47,576 bases of DNA from Mycobacterium sp. E787 (GTDB lineage Bacteria; Actinomycetota; Actinomycetes; Mycobacteriales; Mycobacteriaceae): assembly GCF_001668725.1 (NCBI RefSeq), contig NZ_LZKL01000024.1, forward strand, positions 1 through 47,576, given 5' to 3'. This document shows, in pieces, positions 18,209 to 27,358 of this stretch (the first letter of the stretch is position 1; the number at the start of each line of letters is the position of its first letter). Under the pieces are notes generated by a model. That model ran no database searches. It worked only from the letters and a program-made list of their open reading frames with translations, and was not told the DNA's origin. The position numbers and the translations under genes were made by a program.

Positions 18209-18646
18209 ATGACCGATGCGGGATCGCGCGCGAACAAGCGGCAGCGCGGCCATCGCGCCGTCGAATTGCACGTGGCGGCACGCCTGGAGAACCTGGCGAT
18301 GCTGCGCACGCTCGTGGGTGCCATCGGCACCTTCGAGGACCTGGATTTCGATGCGGTCGCCGACCTGCGGCTCGCGGTGGACGAGGTGTGCACCCGCCTG
18401 ATCCGCTCGGCCACGCCGGACGCGACGCTGGTGGTCGTGGTCGACCCGCACGACGACGAACTGGTGGTGGAGGCGTCCGCGGCCTGCGACACCCACGACG
18501 TGGTGGCGCCGGGCAGCTTCAGCTGGCATGTCCTGACGTCGCTGGCCGACGAGGTGCAGACCTTCCACGACGGTCGGGAACCCGCTGAAGCCGGCAGTGT
18601 CTTCGGTATCACGCTGACCGCGCGAAGGGCGGCCTCTAGCAGGTGA
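18209..18646 (+). CDS. rsbW: Anti-sigma-F factor RsbW (UsfX), serine kinase-like
   Basis: 145 aa from ATG at 18209 behind GGGAG, the same length as M. tuberculosis RsbW; an in-frame ATG at 18128 would add 27 residues without family similarity. The chain is a GHKL ATPase-type anti-sigma factor: AVELHVAARLENLAMLRTLVG, then DLRLAVDEVCTRLIR (N-box region) and GSFSWHVLTSLADEVQTF. It binds SigF and keeps it inactive until an anti-anti-sigma protein competes. The gene overlaps sigF by 4 nt (GTGA), giving tight stoichiometric coupling. SigF-type promoter at 17947. Confidence 0.92.
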   Translation: MTDAGSRANKRQRGHRAVELHVAARLENLAMLRTLVGAIGTFEDLDFDAVADLRLAVDEVCTRLIRSATPDATLVVVVDPHDDELVVEASAACDTHDVVAPGSFSWHVLTSLADEVQTFHDGREPAEAGSVFGITLTARRAASSR

Positions 18647-19431
18647 CAGCGCGAGCTGCAGGCGGTTCGGTCTCGCGGCCGAACGAGTATGCCGACGTTC
18701 CGGACATGTTCCGCGAACTGGCCGGCGTAGCCCCCGACTCGATGGAATTCCAGCGCCAGCGCGACAAGATCGTGGAGCGGTGCCTGCCGCTGGCCGATCA
18801 CATCGCCCGGCGCTTCGAGGGCCGGGGCGAACCCCGCGACGACCTGGTTCAGGTGGCGCGGGTGGGGCTGGTCAACGCGGTCGTCCGCTTCGACGTCGAA
18901 ACCGGCTCGGACTTCGTCTCCTTCGCGGTGCCCACGATCATGGGGGAGGTCCGTCGGCACTTCCGCGACAACAGCTGGTCGGTCAAGGTTCCGCGGCGGC
19001 TGAAGGAACTGCACCTGCGACTGGGCACCGCCACCGCCGACCTGTCGCAACGGCTCGGCCGGGCGCCGACAGCGACCGAACTCGCCTCCGAATTGGGGAT
19101 GGAGCGCGACGAGGTGGTCGAGGGCCTGGTGGCGGGCAGCTCCTACAACACGCTGTCCATCGACACCGGTGGTGGCAGCGACGACGACGACGCCCGTGCC
19201 ATCGCGGACACCCTGGGTGACGTCGATGTCGGCCTCGACCGCATCGAGGATCGGGAGGCGTTGCGGCCCCTGCTCGAGGCGCTACCCGAGCGGGAACGAA
19301 TGGTGTTGGTGCTCAGGTTCTTCGAGTCGATGACGCAGACACAGATCGCCGAGCGGGTCGGCATCTCGCAGATGCACGTGTCCCGGCTGTTGGCCAAGTC
19401 GCTAGCGCGGCTGCGGGACCAGTTGCAGTAG
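18643..19431 (+). CDS. sigF: RNA polymerase sigma factor SigF
   Basis: 262 aa, GTG start inside the rsbW stop. Region 2 (DDLVQVARVGLVNAVVRFDVETGSDF within residues ~65-100), region 3 (KVPRRLKELHLRLGTATADL) and region 4 (ERERMVLVLRFFESMTQTQIAERVGISQMHVSRLL) are all intact, so it is a complete group 3 sigma factor. It directs stationary-phase, cell-envelope and stress genes in mycobacteria and recognises GTTT-N15-17-GGGTA promoters, two of which lie in this locus. Its last 30 bp overlap the convergent STAS gene. Confidence 0.95.
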   Translation: MTARAAGGSVSRPNEYADVPDMFRELAGVAPDSMEFQRQRDKIVERCLPLADHIARRFEGRGEPRDDLVQVARVGLVNAVVRFDVETGSDFVSFAVPTIMGEVRRHFRDNSWSVKVPRRLKELHLRLGTATADLSQRLGRAPTATELASELGMERDEVVEGLVAGSSYNTLSIDTGGGSDDDDARAIADTLGDVDVGLDRIEDREALRPLLEALPERERMVLVLRFFESMTQTQIAERVGISQMHVSRLLAKSLARLRDQLQ

Positions 19432-19821
19432 CGGCCGCGCCGGCCCGCGGTCGGCCCCGGCAGGCCTCAGCAGCTGCTCCGCGCCCGGCGTCGTCACCGG
19501 GAGCGTGCCGTCGGGGTCGCAGATGCGCAACAGGCGCTCCACCACCGCGCTGGGCACCATGGCCCAGCGGACCTGGGCGGCCGAGCACGCGACGTTGATC
19601 CGGTGCAGCGCCGAAAAGCCGGCTGTGCCGATGAATTCCAGGCCGCGCAGGTCGAGGATCACTCGCCGGGATCGCCTGATGCTGCGTTGCGCGTAGGCCG
19701 CGAGCTGATCGGCGTTGGCCGCATCGAGCTCACCGTCGACGGTGATCAGGGTGCCCAGCGCGCTCGAGCGGGCGGTGAATTGAGCCGTGCGGCTCTGTTG
19801 CCAAGATTGGGCCACAGACAT
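19402..19821 (-). CDS. STAS-domain protein, candidate anti-sigma-factor antagonist with atypical phospho-site
   Basis: 139 aa from ATG at 19821 (GGAG 7 nt upstream); ATGs at 19833 and 19836 are alternatives. Residues ~20-115 form a STAS domain: LITVDGELDAANADQLAAYAQ, VILDLRGLEFIGTAGFSALH. In SpoIIAA-type antagonists the loop reads DSSG with the first Ser phosphorylated; here it is GTAG, leaving T66 at the phosphorylated position. A C-terminal tail of ~25 residues follows. Its place tail-to-tail with sigF suggests it regulates RsbW, but this partner assignment is inference; the related RsfA and RsfB proteins act on this pair in M. tuberculosis. Confidence 0.8.
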   Translation of the reverse strand: MSVAQSWQQSRTAQFTARSSALGTLITVDGELDAANADQLAAYAQRSIRRSRRVILDLRGLEFIGTAGFSALHRINVACSAAQVRWAMVPSAVVERLLRICDPDGTLPVTTPGAEQLLRPAGADRGPARPLLQLVPQPR

Positions 19822-19947
19822 GCTTGTCTCCATCATCGGGAGGATCTGCTGTGGATGACGTCAGGCGGTGCGTGATGGTTCGAAACCCGGGAGTTCGCAA
19901 TTCCCCGTGCCCTCGACGTTATCCGGGCGGCTGTGAACTCAACCTGA

Positions 19948-19982
19948 CCTGAACCCTACCCCCGGTTCAGGGGGGCGACAAC
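19948..19982 (-). promoter_or_regulatory. Hairpin overlapping a weak SigF-like promoter before the STAS gene
   Basis: CCTGAACC (19948-19955) and GGTTCAGG (19964-19971) form a perfect 8-bp stem with an 8-nt loop. On the minus strand GTTG (19982 to 19979), 17 nt and GGGTA (19961 to 19957) resemble a SigF promoter pointing at the STAS gene. The dyad covers the -10, so it may be an operator; it could instead end accA3 transcription, although no T-run follows. Confidence 0.3.
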
Positions 19983-20026
19983 GTTTACCTAACTGGTTCC
20001 CAGGAACCCAGGTCAGGCGACCGCAG

Positions 20027-21820
20027 TCATTTGATCTCGGCGAGCACCGTGCCCTGGGTGATGGCCGCGCCCGCCTCGACCGCAAGCCCGGTGATGGTGC
20101 CGTCCTTGTGGGCCGTGACGGGGTTTTCCATCTTCATCGCCTCGAGGACCACGACCAGGTCGCCGGCGGCGACCTCCTGTCCCTCCTCGACGGCGACCTT
20201 GACCACGGTGCCCTGCATGGGCGCGGTGACGGCGTCGCCCGAGGCCGCGGCGCCGGCGTGCGACCCGCGCTTGCGCGGCTTGGGCTTCTTCCGGATGACG
20301 CCGGCCGGGTCGGCCGAACCGTTGGCCAGCGCCAGGTCGCCCGGCAGCGACACCTCGAGCCGGCGGCCGCCGACCTCGACGACCACCTTCTGGCGGGGCC
20401 GGGTGTCCTCTTCGTCGAGCGGTTCGCCGCCGGTGAACGGTTCGACGGTGTTGTTCCACTCGGTCTCGATCCAGCGGGTGTGCACCGAGAAGCCGTTGTC
20501 GTCGCCGATGAACGCCGGGTCACTCACCACGGCGCGGTGGAAGGGGATCACCGTCGCCAGGCCCTCGACCTCGAACTCGTCCAGGGCCCGCCGGGCGCGC
20601 GCCAGCGCCTCCTGCCGGTTGGCGCCGTACACGATCAGCTTGGCCAGCATCGAGTCGAACTGGCCGCCGATCACCGAGCCGGTCTCCACGCCGGAGTCCA
20701 GCCGCACGCCGGGCCCGGCGGGCGGGTGGAACTTGCTGACCGGGCCGGGCGCCGGCAGGAAGCCGCGGCCGGCGTCCTCGCCGTTGATCCGGAACTCGAT
20801 CGCGTGCCCGCGCGGGGTCGGGTCCTCGGTGATGTCGAGCTTCTCGCCGTTGGCGATCTTGAACTGCTGCAGCACCAGGTCGATGCCCGCGGTCTCCTCG
20901 GTGACCGGGTGCTCGACCTGCAGCCGGGTGTTGACCTCCAGGAAGGAGATGAGGCCGTCCTGCCCGACCAGGTACTCGACGGTGCCGGCGCCGTAGTAGT
21001 GGGCCTCCCTGCAGATCCGCTTGGCCGACTCGTGGATCTCCTTGCGCTGCGCGTCCGTCAGGAACGGCGCGGGCGCCTCCTCCACCAGCTTCTGGAAGCG
21101 GCGCTGCAGCGAGCAGTCGCGGGTGCCGGCGACGACGACGTTGCCGTGCTGGTCGGCGATCACCTGCGCCTCGACGTGGCGCGGCTTGTCGAGGTAGCGC
21201 TCGACGAAGCATTCGCCGCGGCCGAACGCGGCCGTCGCCTCGCGGACGGCCGACTCGTACAGCTCGGGGATCTCCTCGATGGTGCGGGCCACCTTCATGC
21301 CCTTGCCGCCGCCGCCGAAGGCGGCCTTGATCGCGACCGGCACGCCATACTCCTCGGCGAACGCCACCACCTCGGCGGCGTCCTTCACCGGGTCCGGGGT
21401 GCCGGGCACCAGGGGGGCCTGCGCGCGGGCCGCGATGTGCCGGGCGGTGACCTTGTCACCCAGGTCGCGGATCGACTGCGGGCTGGGGCCGATCCAGATC
21501 AGGCCGGCGTCGATCACCGCCTGGGCGAAGTCGGCGTTCTCCGACAGGAAGCCGTAGCCGGGGTGGACCGCGTTGGCGCCGGATTTCTCCGCCGCGTCCA
21601 GCAGCTTGCCGAAGTCCAGGTAGGACTCCGCGGAGGTTTGGCCGCCCAGGGCGAACGCCTCGTCGGCCAGCCGCACGTGCGGCGCGTCGGCATCGGGTTC
21701 GGCATACACCGCCACGCTGGGCAGGCCCGCGTCGCGGGCCGCGCGGATCACCCGGACAGCGATCTCACCGCGGTTGGCGACGAGCACCTTGGAGATCCTC
21801 GAGCTGGCGTGACTAGCCAC
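20027..21820 (-). CDS. accA3: Acyl-CoA carboxylase alpha subunit AccA3 (biotin carboxylase plus biotin carrier)
   Basis: 597 aa, about the size of Rv3285. N-terminal biotin carboxylase: [22 protein letters not shown]-grasp glycine loop [28 protein letters not shown]. The C-terminal biotinyl domain carries EAMKMEN, with K563 biotinylated by BirA, encoded 4 kb away. AccA3 carboxylates biotin for the AccD4, AccD5 and AccD6 transferases, feeding malonyl-, methylmalonyl- and long-chain carboxyacyl-CoA into mycolic and methyl-branched lipids. GTG start at 21820 has a strong AGGAGG 4 nt upstream, unlike accD5, which looks leaderless. Confidence 0.95.
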   Translation of the reverse strand: MASHASSRISKVLVANRGEIAVRVIRAARDAGLPSVAVYAEPDADAPHVRLADEAFALGGQTSAESYLDFGKLLDAAEKSGANAVHPGYGFLSENADFAQAVIDAGLIWIGPSPQSIRDLGDKVTARHIAARAQAPLVPGTPDPVKDAAEVVAFAEEYGVPVAIKAAFGGGGKGMKVARTIEEIPELYESAVREATAAFGRGECFVERYLDKPRHVEAQVIADQHGNVVVAGTRDCSLQRRFQKLVEEAPAPFLTDAQRKEIHESAKRICREAHYYGAGTVEYLVGQDGLISFLEVNTRLQVEHPVTEETAGIDLVLQQFKIANGEKLDITEDPTPRGHAIEFRINGEDAGRGFLPAPGPVSKFHPPAGPGVRLDSGVETGSVIGGQFDSMLAKLIVYGANRQEALARARRALDEFEVEGLATVIPFHRAVVSDPAFIGDDNGFSVHTRWIETEWNNTVEPFTGGEPLDEEDTRPRQKVVVEVGGRRLEVSLPGDLALANGSADPAGVIRKKPKPRKRGSHAGAAASGDAVTAPMQGTVVKVAVEEGQEVAAGDLVVVLEAMKMENPVTAHKDGTITGLAVEAGAAITQGTVLAEIK

Positions 21821-21855
21821 TGCGCCTCCTGTCGGCTGGACGTCTATTCGTCTCT

Positions 21856-21879
21856 AAGAGAATTTCTTACAAGTCTTGT
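21856..21879 (-). promoter_or_regulatory. Two adjacent AT-rich dyads upstream of accA3
   Basis: AAGAGAATTTCTT (21856-21868, near-palindrome) is followed at once by ACAAGTCTTGT (21869-21879, perfect 5-bp arms around one base). They lie 36-59 bp before the accA3 start in an AT-rich patch unusual for this DNA, where the promoter is expected. They may be part of the promoter or a regulator site; I cannot name a protein. Confidence 0.3.
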
Positions 21880-21940
21880 CCGGGGAAGTTTATGCGCCGC
21901 GCCGAACGCGCTGATACCCGGTCTCCAAATCCGTTTCTGA

Positions 21941-22360
21941 TCAGGCCGTCTCGCGCAGCCGCCGCTTGATCCGGGCCAGCATCGCCGACATGCCGCGCAG
22001 CCGCAGTGGGCTGATCAGAGCGGCCAGCCCGAGATCGGTGTAGAAATCCTCCGGCACCGCCAGGATGTCGGCGGCGGGTTGTTCGTCGAGCCCGGCGGCC
22101 AGGATCGACGCGAAGCCCCGCGTGGTGGGCGCCTCGGCGGGCGCGCTGAAGTGCAGCCGCACCCGGTCCGGGTCGCTGGCGTCGACGTGCAGGAAAAGCG
22201 GCGACTGGCATTCGGGCACCGGCTCCATCGCCGCCTCTTCCAGCTCGGGCGGCAGCGCCGGAAGGTCGTTGGCGAACTCCAGCAGCAACGCCAGCTTGTC
22301 CTGGCCCTCGACCTCGGCGAAGTCGGACACCACCTCGGCCAGCGGCGCGGGCAGGCTCAT
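21941..22360 (-). CDS. SufE-family sulfur-acceptor protein (Rv3284 homolog)
   Basis: 139 aa, ATG at 22360 inside the sseA stop (ATGA overlap). It matches the SufE fold: [25 protein letters not shown] at the start, then [11 protein letters not shown] with C51 at the sulfur-accepting position, and [20 protein letters not shown]. SufE proteins accept persulfide sulfur from a donor enzyme. Translational coupling to the sulfurtransferase SseA suggests SseA is that donor, which is inference; the usual SufS desulfurase and SUF scaffold genes are not in this window. Confidence 0.88.
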   Translation of the reverse strand: MSLPAPLAEVVSDFAEVEGQDKLALLLEFANDLPALPPELEEAAMEPVPECQSPLFLHVDASDPDRVRLHFSAPAEAPTTRGFASILAAGLDEQPAADILAVPEDFYTDLGLAALISPLRLRGMSAMLARIKRRLRETA

Positions 22361-23250
22361 GGGACCGGCACGGCTCCCGGTTCGGGGCCCCCGACGATGG
22401 GCACGCGCACGGTGTTGCCCCACTCGGTCCAGGATCCGTCGTAGTTGCGCACCCCGGGCTTGCCCAGCAGATAGGTGAGCACGAACCAGGTGTGGCTGGA
22501 ACGCTCGCCGATGCGGCAGTAGACGACGGTCTTGTCGTCCGGCCGCAGGAAGCCGTAGATCTCTTCGAGCTCGGCGCGGCTGCGGAAGCGGCCGCTCTCG
22601 TCGACGGCCCTGGCCCAGGGGATCGACCGGGCGGTGGGGATGTGCCCGCCGCGCAGCACGCCCTCCTCGGGGTACTCGGGCATGTGGGTGCGCTTGCCGG
22701 TGTATTCGTCGGGCGAACGCACGTCGATCAGCGGCTGGCTGCCGAGGATGCCCAGCACGTCGTCCTTGTACGCGCGGATGGGCTCGTCGTTGCGCTGCAC
22801 GACGGGGTATCCCGTCGTCGTCCTGGTCGGGACGTCCAGGGTGGTCTCGCGGCGCTCGGCCAGCCAGAGGTCGCGCCCCCCGTTGAGCAGGCGGACGTCG
22901 GGGTGGCCGAACAGCGTGAAGACCCACAGCGCGTACGCCGCCCACCAGTTGCTCTTGTCGCCGTAGATCACCACGGTGTCGTCGCGGGCGATGCCCTTGC
23001 GGTCCATCAACTCGGCGAACTGCTGACCGTTGATGTAGTCGCGGACCCTCGGGTCGTTGAGGTCGGTGTGCCAATCGATCTTGACCGCGCCGGGGATGTG
23101 GCCGACGTCGTAGAGCAACACGTCCTCGTCGGATTCGACGATCACCAGTCCGGGGGCGCCCATGTTGGCGGACAGCCAGTCGGCGGTGACCAGTCGTTCG
23201 GGGTGGGCGTATTCCGTCAGGGAGGGGTCTGGATCGGGGGGTAATGACAC
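22357..23250 (-). CDS. sseA: Thiosulfate sulfurtransferase SseA (tandem rhodanese)
   Basis: 297 aa, the length I recall for Rv3283. Two rhodanese domains: an inactive N-terminal one ([26 protein letters not shown]) and a catalytic C-terminal one with [11 protein letters not shown] and [14 protein letters not shown], where C245 is the persulfide Cys. It moves sulfur from thiosulfate or a similar donor to a thiol acceptor, probably the coupled SufE-like protein. In M. tuberculosis SseA has been linked to oxidative-stress defence. GTG start at 23250; a TAGGCT box (23263 to 23258) lies 7 nt before it, predicting a leaderless mRNA. Confidence 0.92.
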   Translation of the reverse strand: MSLPPDPDPSLTEYAHPERLVTADWLSANMGAPGLVIVESDEDVLLYDVGHIPGAVKIDWHTDLNDPRVRDYINGQQFAELMDRKGIARDDTVVIYGDKSNWWAAYALWVFTLFGHPDVRLLNGGRDLWLAERRETTLDVPTRTTTGYPVVQRNDEPIRAYKDDVLGILGSQPLIDVRSPDEYTGKRTHMPEYPEEGVLRGGHIPTARSIPWARAVDESGRFRSRAELEEIYGFLRPDDKTVVYCRIGERSSHTWFVLTYLLGKPGVRNYDGSWTEWGNTVRVPIVGGPEPGAVPVP

Positions 23251-23304
23251 GAAGTCGAGCCTACCGCCGGGACCGAAAGCGCCGCGGCCGCCGTAGCCCA
23301 TCCG

Positions 23305-23335
23305 CGACACGTAAACGTTTGCGACGACACGCCGA
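23305..23335 (-). repeat. 31-bp dispersed sequence, copy 1
   Basis: Located between maf and sseA, 55 bp before the sseA start. On the minus strand it opens TCGGCGTGTCGTCGCA and closes GTTTACGTGTCG, with AAC between. Copy 2 at 37382-37412 on the plus strand is identical except for two bases in that triplet (GAG). It contains GTGTCG twice, 20 bp apart. Flanks of the two copies are unrelated. Confidence 0.6.
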
Positions 23336-23351
23336 GGCGGGTCGCAACAAA

Positions 23352-23996
23352 TTATGTTTCGGGGAAATTGCCGGCCCACAGCGTGGCCACCGACAGCCCC
23401 ACCCGCCCGAGCAGCGACCGCAGCAGCGGCAGGCTCACGCCGATCACGTTCGACGGGTCGCCGTCGACTCCGTCGACGAACCAGCCGCCCAGGCCGTCGA
23501 GCGTGAATCCGCCGGCCACGCCCAGCGGCTCGCCGGCCGCGACGTACGCTCGCAGATCGGCTTCCGCCGGTCGCGCGAAACGCACTGTGGTGCAAGCGGA
23601 TTCGACCTCGCGGTGGGTGATCGCCCCGCCGCTCAGCCGCAGCAGGCAGTGCCCGGTGTGCAGCAGGCCGGACCGGCCGCCCATCAGCCGCCACTGGCTC
23701 GCGGCGGCTTCGGCCGAGCCGGGCTTGCCGCACAGCGTGCCGTCGATGCAGAGCATCGAATCGCAGCCCAGCACAACGCAATCCGCCGCGACGGCGGAAT
23801 CGAGGTCACCGGCCACCCGGTCGCCCTTGGCGGCCGCCAGCGCGCACACCACCTCGGCGGGCGAAGCGCCCGATCCCAGACTCGCGGTGATCGCATCCTC
23901 GTCGACCCCGGACACCACGACCAGCGGATCGACGCCGGCCTGGCGCAGCACCTTCAGGCGACCCGAAGAGGCCGACCCCAGCACCAGCCGGGTCAC
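23352..23996 (-). CDS. maf: Maf-family nucleotide pyrophosphatase
   Basis: 214 aa, GTG start overlapping the accE5 stop by 4 nt. N-terminal [19 protein letters not shown] is the Maf signature, followed by [16 protein letters not shown] (acidic catalytic region) and [29 protein letters not shown], the family's C-terminal hallmark. Maf enzymes hydrolyse non-canonical or specific NTPs (dTTP, UTP, m7GTP and others) to monophosphates, and are often tied to septum inhibition and nucleotide-pool cleaning. It lies in the accD5-accE5-maf overlapping operon, as in M. tuberculosis (Rv3282). Confidence 0.92.
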   Translation of the reverse strand: MTRLVLGSASSGRLKVLRQAGVDPLVVVSGVDEDAITASLGSGASPAEVVCALAAAKGDRVAGDLDSAVAADCVVLGCDSMLCIDGTLCGKPGSAEAAASQWRLMGGRSGLLHTGHCLLRLSGGAITHREVESACTTVRFARPAEADLRAYVAAGEPLGVAGGFTLDGLGGWFVDGVDGDPSNVIGVSLPLLRSLLGRVGLSVATLWAGNFPET

Positions 23997-24286
23997 TGCT
24001 TCATGTGCGTCATCTGCTGCAGGGTGAGCCGCTGGTAGTTGGACATCGAGTAGCGCAGGCGGTCGACCGGGAGGCCCCAGCGGGTGCGCTCGGGCTCGGT
24101 GGGCTCGGGGGCGCCGCCGCCGACGCCGCCCAGCACGGCGATCAGCGCGGCCAGCTCCTCGTCGCTCGGTTTGCCTTTGAGCACGTGAATGTGCGGCTCG
24201 TGCGCGTGGGGCGTTTCGTCTGTCACAGCGTTCAATTGTTCGTCTCTCCCGTCGCTCACTGCGTTCGCTCCGCTCGCTCGACTCAC
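23993..24286 (-). CDS. accE5: Acyl-CoA carboxylase epsilon subunit AccE5
   Basis: 97 aa from the GTG at 24286, which overlaps the accD5 stop (GTGA). The conserved core [21 protein letters not shown] plus [11 protein letters not shown] defines the epsilon subunit that joins AccA3 and AccD5 into a propionyl/acetyl-CoA carboxylase. Starts at GTG 24226 or TTG 24235 are possible, but the N-terminal [13 protein letters not shown] resembles the N-terminal part of the M. tuberculosis protein as I remember it, favouring 24286. That homolog is much longer because it repeats a VSDGNETNNPAE-like unit, seen only once here. Low-complexity GAGCGA-type DNA encodes this tail. Confidence 0.85.
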   Translation of the reverse strand: MSRASGANAVSDGRDEQLNAVTDETPHAHEPHIHVLKGKPSDEELAALIAVLGGVGGGAPEPTEPERTRWGLPVDRLRYSMSNYQRLTLQQMTHMKQ

Positions 24287-25932
24287 AGCGGAATGTTCCC
24301 GTGCTTCTTGGGCGGCAGGTGGGAGATCTTGCGTTCCAGCAGGCGCAGCGCCGTGCCGATGTAGCCGCGGGTGTACGACGGCGGGATCACCGCGTCGACG
24401 TATCCCCGCTCGGCCGCGACGTAGGGGTTGACCAGCGTGTCCTCGTACTCCTGCTGCAGTTGCAGGCGCAGCGCGTCGACGTCCTCGCCCGCCTTGGCCG
24501 CCTCGCTCAGCTGCTTGCGGTAGACGAAGCCCACCGCGCCGGACGCGCCCATCACCGCGATCTGGGCGGTCGGCCAGGCCAGGTTGACGTCGCAGCCCAT
24601 GTCCTTGGAGCCCATGACGCAGTACGCGCCGCCGTAGGCCTTGCGGGTGATCACGGTGATCTTGGGGACGGTGGCCTCGCCGTAGGCGTACAGCAGCTTG
24701 GCGCCGCGCCGGATGATGCCGTTGTATTCCTGGCCGGTGCCCGGCAGGAACCCGGGGACGTCGACCAGCATGATGATCGGGATGTTGAAGCAGTCGCAGG
24801 TTCGCACGAACCGGGCCGCCTTCTCCGAGGCGTTGATGTCCAGGCAGCCGGCGAACTGGGTGGGCTGGTTCGCCACGATCCCGACCGGCCTGCCCTCGAT
24901 GCGGCCGAACCCGACGACGATGTTCTGCGCGTAGCCGGCCTGGATCTCCAGGAACTCGTCGTCGTCGAGGATGCGGGTGATCACCTCGTGCATGTCGTAG
25001 GGCTGGTTGGGCGAGTCGGGGATCAGCGTGTCCAGCTCGAGGTCCTCGGCGGTGAGGTTCTCCTCGATCGCGCCCTCGGGGACGGCCTCGGCGTAGCGCG
25101 GCGCGTCGGTGGCGTTGTTCGGGGGCAGGTAGCTGAGCAGGTCGCGGACCCAGTCGAAGGCGTCCTGCTCGCCGGAGGCGACGTAGTGCAGGGTGCCCGA
25201 CTTGGCCATGTGGGTGTGGGCGCCGCCCAGCTCCTCCATGGTGACGTCCTCGCCGGTGACGGTCTTGATGACGTCGGGACCGGTGATGAACATCTGGCTG
25301 GTCTGGTCGACCATAACGACGAAGTCGGTCAGGGCGGGGGAGTAGACGTGCCCGCCGGCGGCGGCGCCCATGATCAGCGAGATCTGCGGGATGACGCCGG
25401 AGGCCAGGATGTTGTTGCGGAAGATCTTGCTGTACAGGCCCAGCGAGACGACGCCCTCCTGGATCCGCGCGCCGGCGCCGTCGTTGATGCCGATGAGCGG
25501 CCGGCCGGTCTTGATGGCCAGCTCCTGGACCTTGACGATCTTCTCGCCGTACACCTCGCCGAGGCTGCCCCCGAACACCGTGGCGTCCTGGCTGAAGATG
25601 CACACGTCCCGGCCGTCGATGGTGCCGTAGCCGGTCACCACGCCGTCACCGAGCGGGCGGTTGTTCTCCAGGCCGAAGTTCTTGCTGCGGTGCCGGGCCA
25701 GCGCGTCGAGCTCGACGAAGGAGTCCTCGTCCAGCAGGGCGTAGATGCGCTCGCGGGCGGTCAGCTTGCCCTTGGCGTGCACCTTTTCGACGGCCTCTTC
25801 GCCCACCGGGTGCAGCGACTCTTCCCGCCGCTTGTGCAGCTCGGCCAGCTTGCCCGCGGTGGTGTGGATGTCGATGGTGTGCTCGGCGGCGGGCTCTGCG
25901 GTATGAGCAGAGTGGTCGGTAACGCTTGTCAT
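24283..25932 (-). CDS. accD5: Propionyl/acyl-CoA carboxylase beta subunit AccD5
   Basis: 549 aa, the normal AccD5 length. The carboxyltransferase halves are evident: N-terminal [31 protein letters not shown] and [19 protein letters not shown]-terminal [25 protein letters not shown] and [16 protein letters not shown]. It moves carboxyl from biotin on AccA3 to propionyl-CoA, giving methylmalonyl-CoA for methyl-branched lipids. ATG at 25932 has no Shine-Dalgarno; a TACCAT box (25946 to 25941) ends 8 nt before it, so the mRNA is probably leaderless. Operon order: accD5, accE5, maf. Confidence 0.96.
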   Translation of the reverse strand: MTSVTDHSAHTAEPAAEHTIDIHTTAGKLAELHKRREESLHPVGEEAVEKVHAKGKLTARERIYALLDEDSFVELDALARHRSKNFGLENNRPLGDGVVTGYGTIDGRDVCIFSQDATVFGGSLGEVYGEKIVKVQELAIKTGRPLIGINDGAGARIQEGVVSLGLYSKIFRNNILASGVIPQISLIMGAAAGGHVYSPALTDFVVMVDQTSQMFITGPDVIKTVTGEDVTMEELGGAHTHMAKSGTLHYVASGEQDAFDWVRDLLSYLPPNNATDAPRYAEAVPEGAIEENLTAEDLELDTLIPDSPNQPYDMHEVITRILDDDEFLEIQAGYAQNIVVGFGRIEGRPVGIVANQPTQFAGCLDINASEKAARFVRTCDCFNIPIIMLVDVPGFLPGTGQEYNGIIRRGAKLLYAYGEATVPKITVITRKAYGGAYCVMGSKDMGCDVNLAWPTAQIAVMGASGAVGFVYRKQLSEAAKAGEDVDALRLQLQQEYEDTLVNPYVAAERGYVDAVIPPSYTRGYIGTALRLLERKISHLPPKKHGNIPL

Positions 25933-25940
25933 GGGACCCG

Positions 25941-25976
25941 ATGGTATCGGCCGCCGGCGGGCCGGAGTTTTAGGCT
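25941..25976. promoter_or_regulatory. Back-to-back leaderless promoters between accD5 and birA
   Basis: In the 51-bp divergent gap, TACCAT (25946 to 25941, minus) precedes accD5 by 8 nt and TAGGCT (25971-25976, plus) precedes birA by 7 nt. Both fit mycobacterial TANNNT -10 boxes whose start site would coincide with the start codon. Only 24 bp separate the two -10 boxes, so the upstream elements overlap and the promoters could compete. Confidence 0.5.
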
Positions 25977-25983
25977 GGGTCCA

Positions 25984-26814
25984 GTGACGGATCGCGATTC
26001 GCTTCGGCAACCGTTGGATCAGGCCGCGCTGCGCGCCGAGCTGATCGGGACGGGACTGGGCTGGCGCCAACTCGACGTCGTGGAGCGGACCGGGTCCACC
26101 AACGCCGACCTGCTGGCCCGCGCGGCATCCGGGGCCGACGTCGCCGGGGCGGTGCTGATCGCCGAGCACCAGACGGCCGGCCGGGGCCGGCACGGCCGCG
26201 GGTGGTCGGCGGCGCCGCGAGCCCAGGTCACGATGTCGGTGGGCGTCAGCGTCGTCGACGTGCCGACCGAGGGGTGGGGCTGGCTGCCGCTGGCCACGGG
26301 TGTGGCGGTGGTCGACGCCGTCCGGGCGGAGACCGGGGTGCGGGCGGGCCTCAAGTGGCCCAACGACGTGCTGGCCGGCCCGCCGGAGTCCCCGGGCAAA
26401 CTGGCCGGCATCCTCGCCGAGGTGTCGCGGCCGGTCGTGGTGATCGGCCTGGGGCTCAACGTGACTCAGGCCCCCGAGGAGACCGACGGCCCCGGCGCCA
26501 CCTCGCTGTTCGACCTCGGCGTGGCGGCGCCGGACCGCCACCGGCTGGTCTGCGCGGTGCTGGCCGAGCTCGGCAGGCGGATCGTGGGCTGGCGGGCGGC
26601 GCGCGGCGCCGACTGGGCGCTCGCGGCCGACTACCGGTCGCGCAGCCTGACCATCGGCCGCGCCGTGCGGGCGCAGCTGCCCGGCGGCAAGGAGGTGGTC
26701 GGCACCGCGACCGCCGTCGACGACCAGGGCCGGCTGTGCCTGGAAACGGAAGGGGCGGCGGGGGGCCGGACCGTCGTGGTTTCGGCCGGTGACGTGGTGC
26801 ATCTGCGCCAGTAG
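25984..26814 (+). CDS. birA: Biotin protein ligase BirA
   Basis: 276 aa from GTG at 25984. Catalytic domain with [16 protein letters not shown], biotinyl-adenylate loop [18 protein letters not shown] and GKLAGILAE, then a C-terminal SH3-like cap. There is no N-terminal DNA-binding domain, so it is a pure ligase rather than an autorepressor. It attaches biotin to AccA3 K563 and other carriers, which fits its divergent placement from accD5. Predicted leaderless transcript from TAGGCT at 25971. Slightly longer than the M. tuberculosis protein as I recall it. Confidence 0.93.
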   Translation: MTDRDSLRQPLDQAALRAELIGTGLGWRQLDVVERTGSTNADLLARAASGADVAGAVLIAEHQTAGRGRHGRGWSAAPRAQVTMSVGVSVVDVPTEGWGWLPLATGVAVVDAVRAETGVRAGLKWPNDVLAGPPESPGKLAGILAEVSRPVVVIGLGLNVTQAPEETDGPGATSLFDLGVAAPDRHRLVCAVLAELGRRIVGWRAARGADWALAADYRSRSLTIGRAVRAQLPGGKEVVGTATAVDDQGRLCLETEGAAGGRTVVVSAGDVVHLRQ

Positions 26815-26830
26815 CGGTAGCTTCGGGCAC

Positions 26831-27358
26831 GTGGGCTACCCGGACAACGCGCTGGCCGCCGGCGAACAGGTGGTGCTGCACCGTCACCCGCACTGGAAGC
26901 GCCTGATCGGGCCCGTGCTCGCGCTCTTGCTCGCGACCGCGCTGGCCGCGTTCGGCTCCGGCTACCTCAACTCGACGCACTGGGAGCAGCTCGCCAAGAA
27001 CATCATCTACGGGGTGATCTGGGGGATCTGGCTGTTGGTCGTCGGCTGGCTGACGCTGTGGCCGTTCTTGGATTGGCTGACAACGCATTTCGTCGTCACC
27101 AGCCGGCGGGTGATGTTCCGGCACGGGGTGCTGACCCGCAGCGGTATCGACATCCCGCTGGCGCGGATCAACAGCGTGGAGTTCCGCGACAAGCTTTTCG
27201 AGCGAATGTTTCGCACCGGGACGCTGATCATCGAATCGGCGTCACAGGATCCGTTGGAGTTCTACGACATCCCGCGCCTGCGCGAGGTGCACTCGCTGCT
27301 ATATCACGAGGTTTTCGACACCCTGGGTTCCGCCGGGCCCGACGCGTCGCCGAGCTGA
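26831..27358 (+). CDS. PH-domain (bPH2/YdbS-like) membrane protein
   Basis: 175 aa from GTG at 26831 ([15 protein letters not shown]), the Rv3278c position. Two membrane helices (about residues 28-50 and 58-85) precede a bacterial pleckstrin-like domain with [21 protein letters not shown] and [20 protein letters not shown]. Function unknown. TAGCTT at 26818-26823 ends 7 nt before the start, and no Shine-Dalgarno is seen, so a leaderless mRNA is likely. It follows birA by 16 bp and overlaps the convergent gtrA-like gene by 55 bp. Confidence 0.88.
   Translation: MGYPDNALAAGEQVVLHRHPHWKRLIGPVLALLLATALAAFGSGYLNSTHWEQLAKNIIYGVIWGIWLLVVGWLTLWPFLDWLTTHFVVTSRRVMFRHGVLTRSGIDIPLARINSVEFRDKLFERMFRTGTLIIESASQDPLEFYDIPRLREVHSLLYHEVFDTLGSAGPDASPS

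Noticed and set aside
24240..24285. GAGCGAGCGGAGCGAAC-like tract taken as a possible mobile or CRISPR-type repeat
   Set aside because: It is a short, irregular GAGCGA-rich stretch that reads through in frame as the AccE5 N-terminus; there are no spaced identical units.
24301..26814. An 837-codon plus-strand frame running through accD5 into birA
   Set aside because: Only its last 276 codons (birA) are coding. The upstream part is antisense to accD5 and has no family features.
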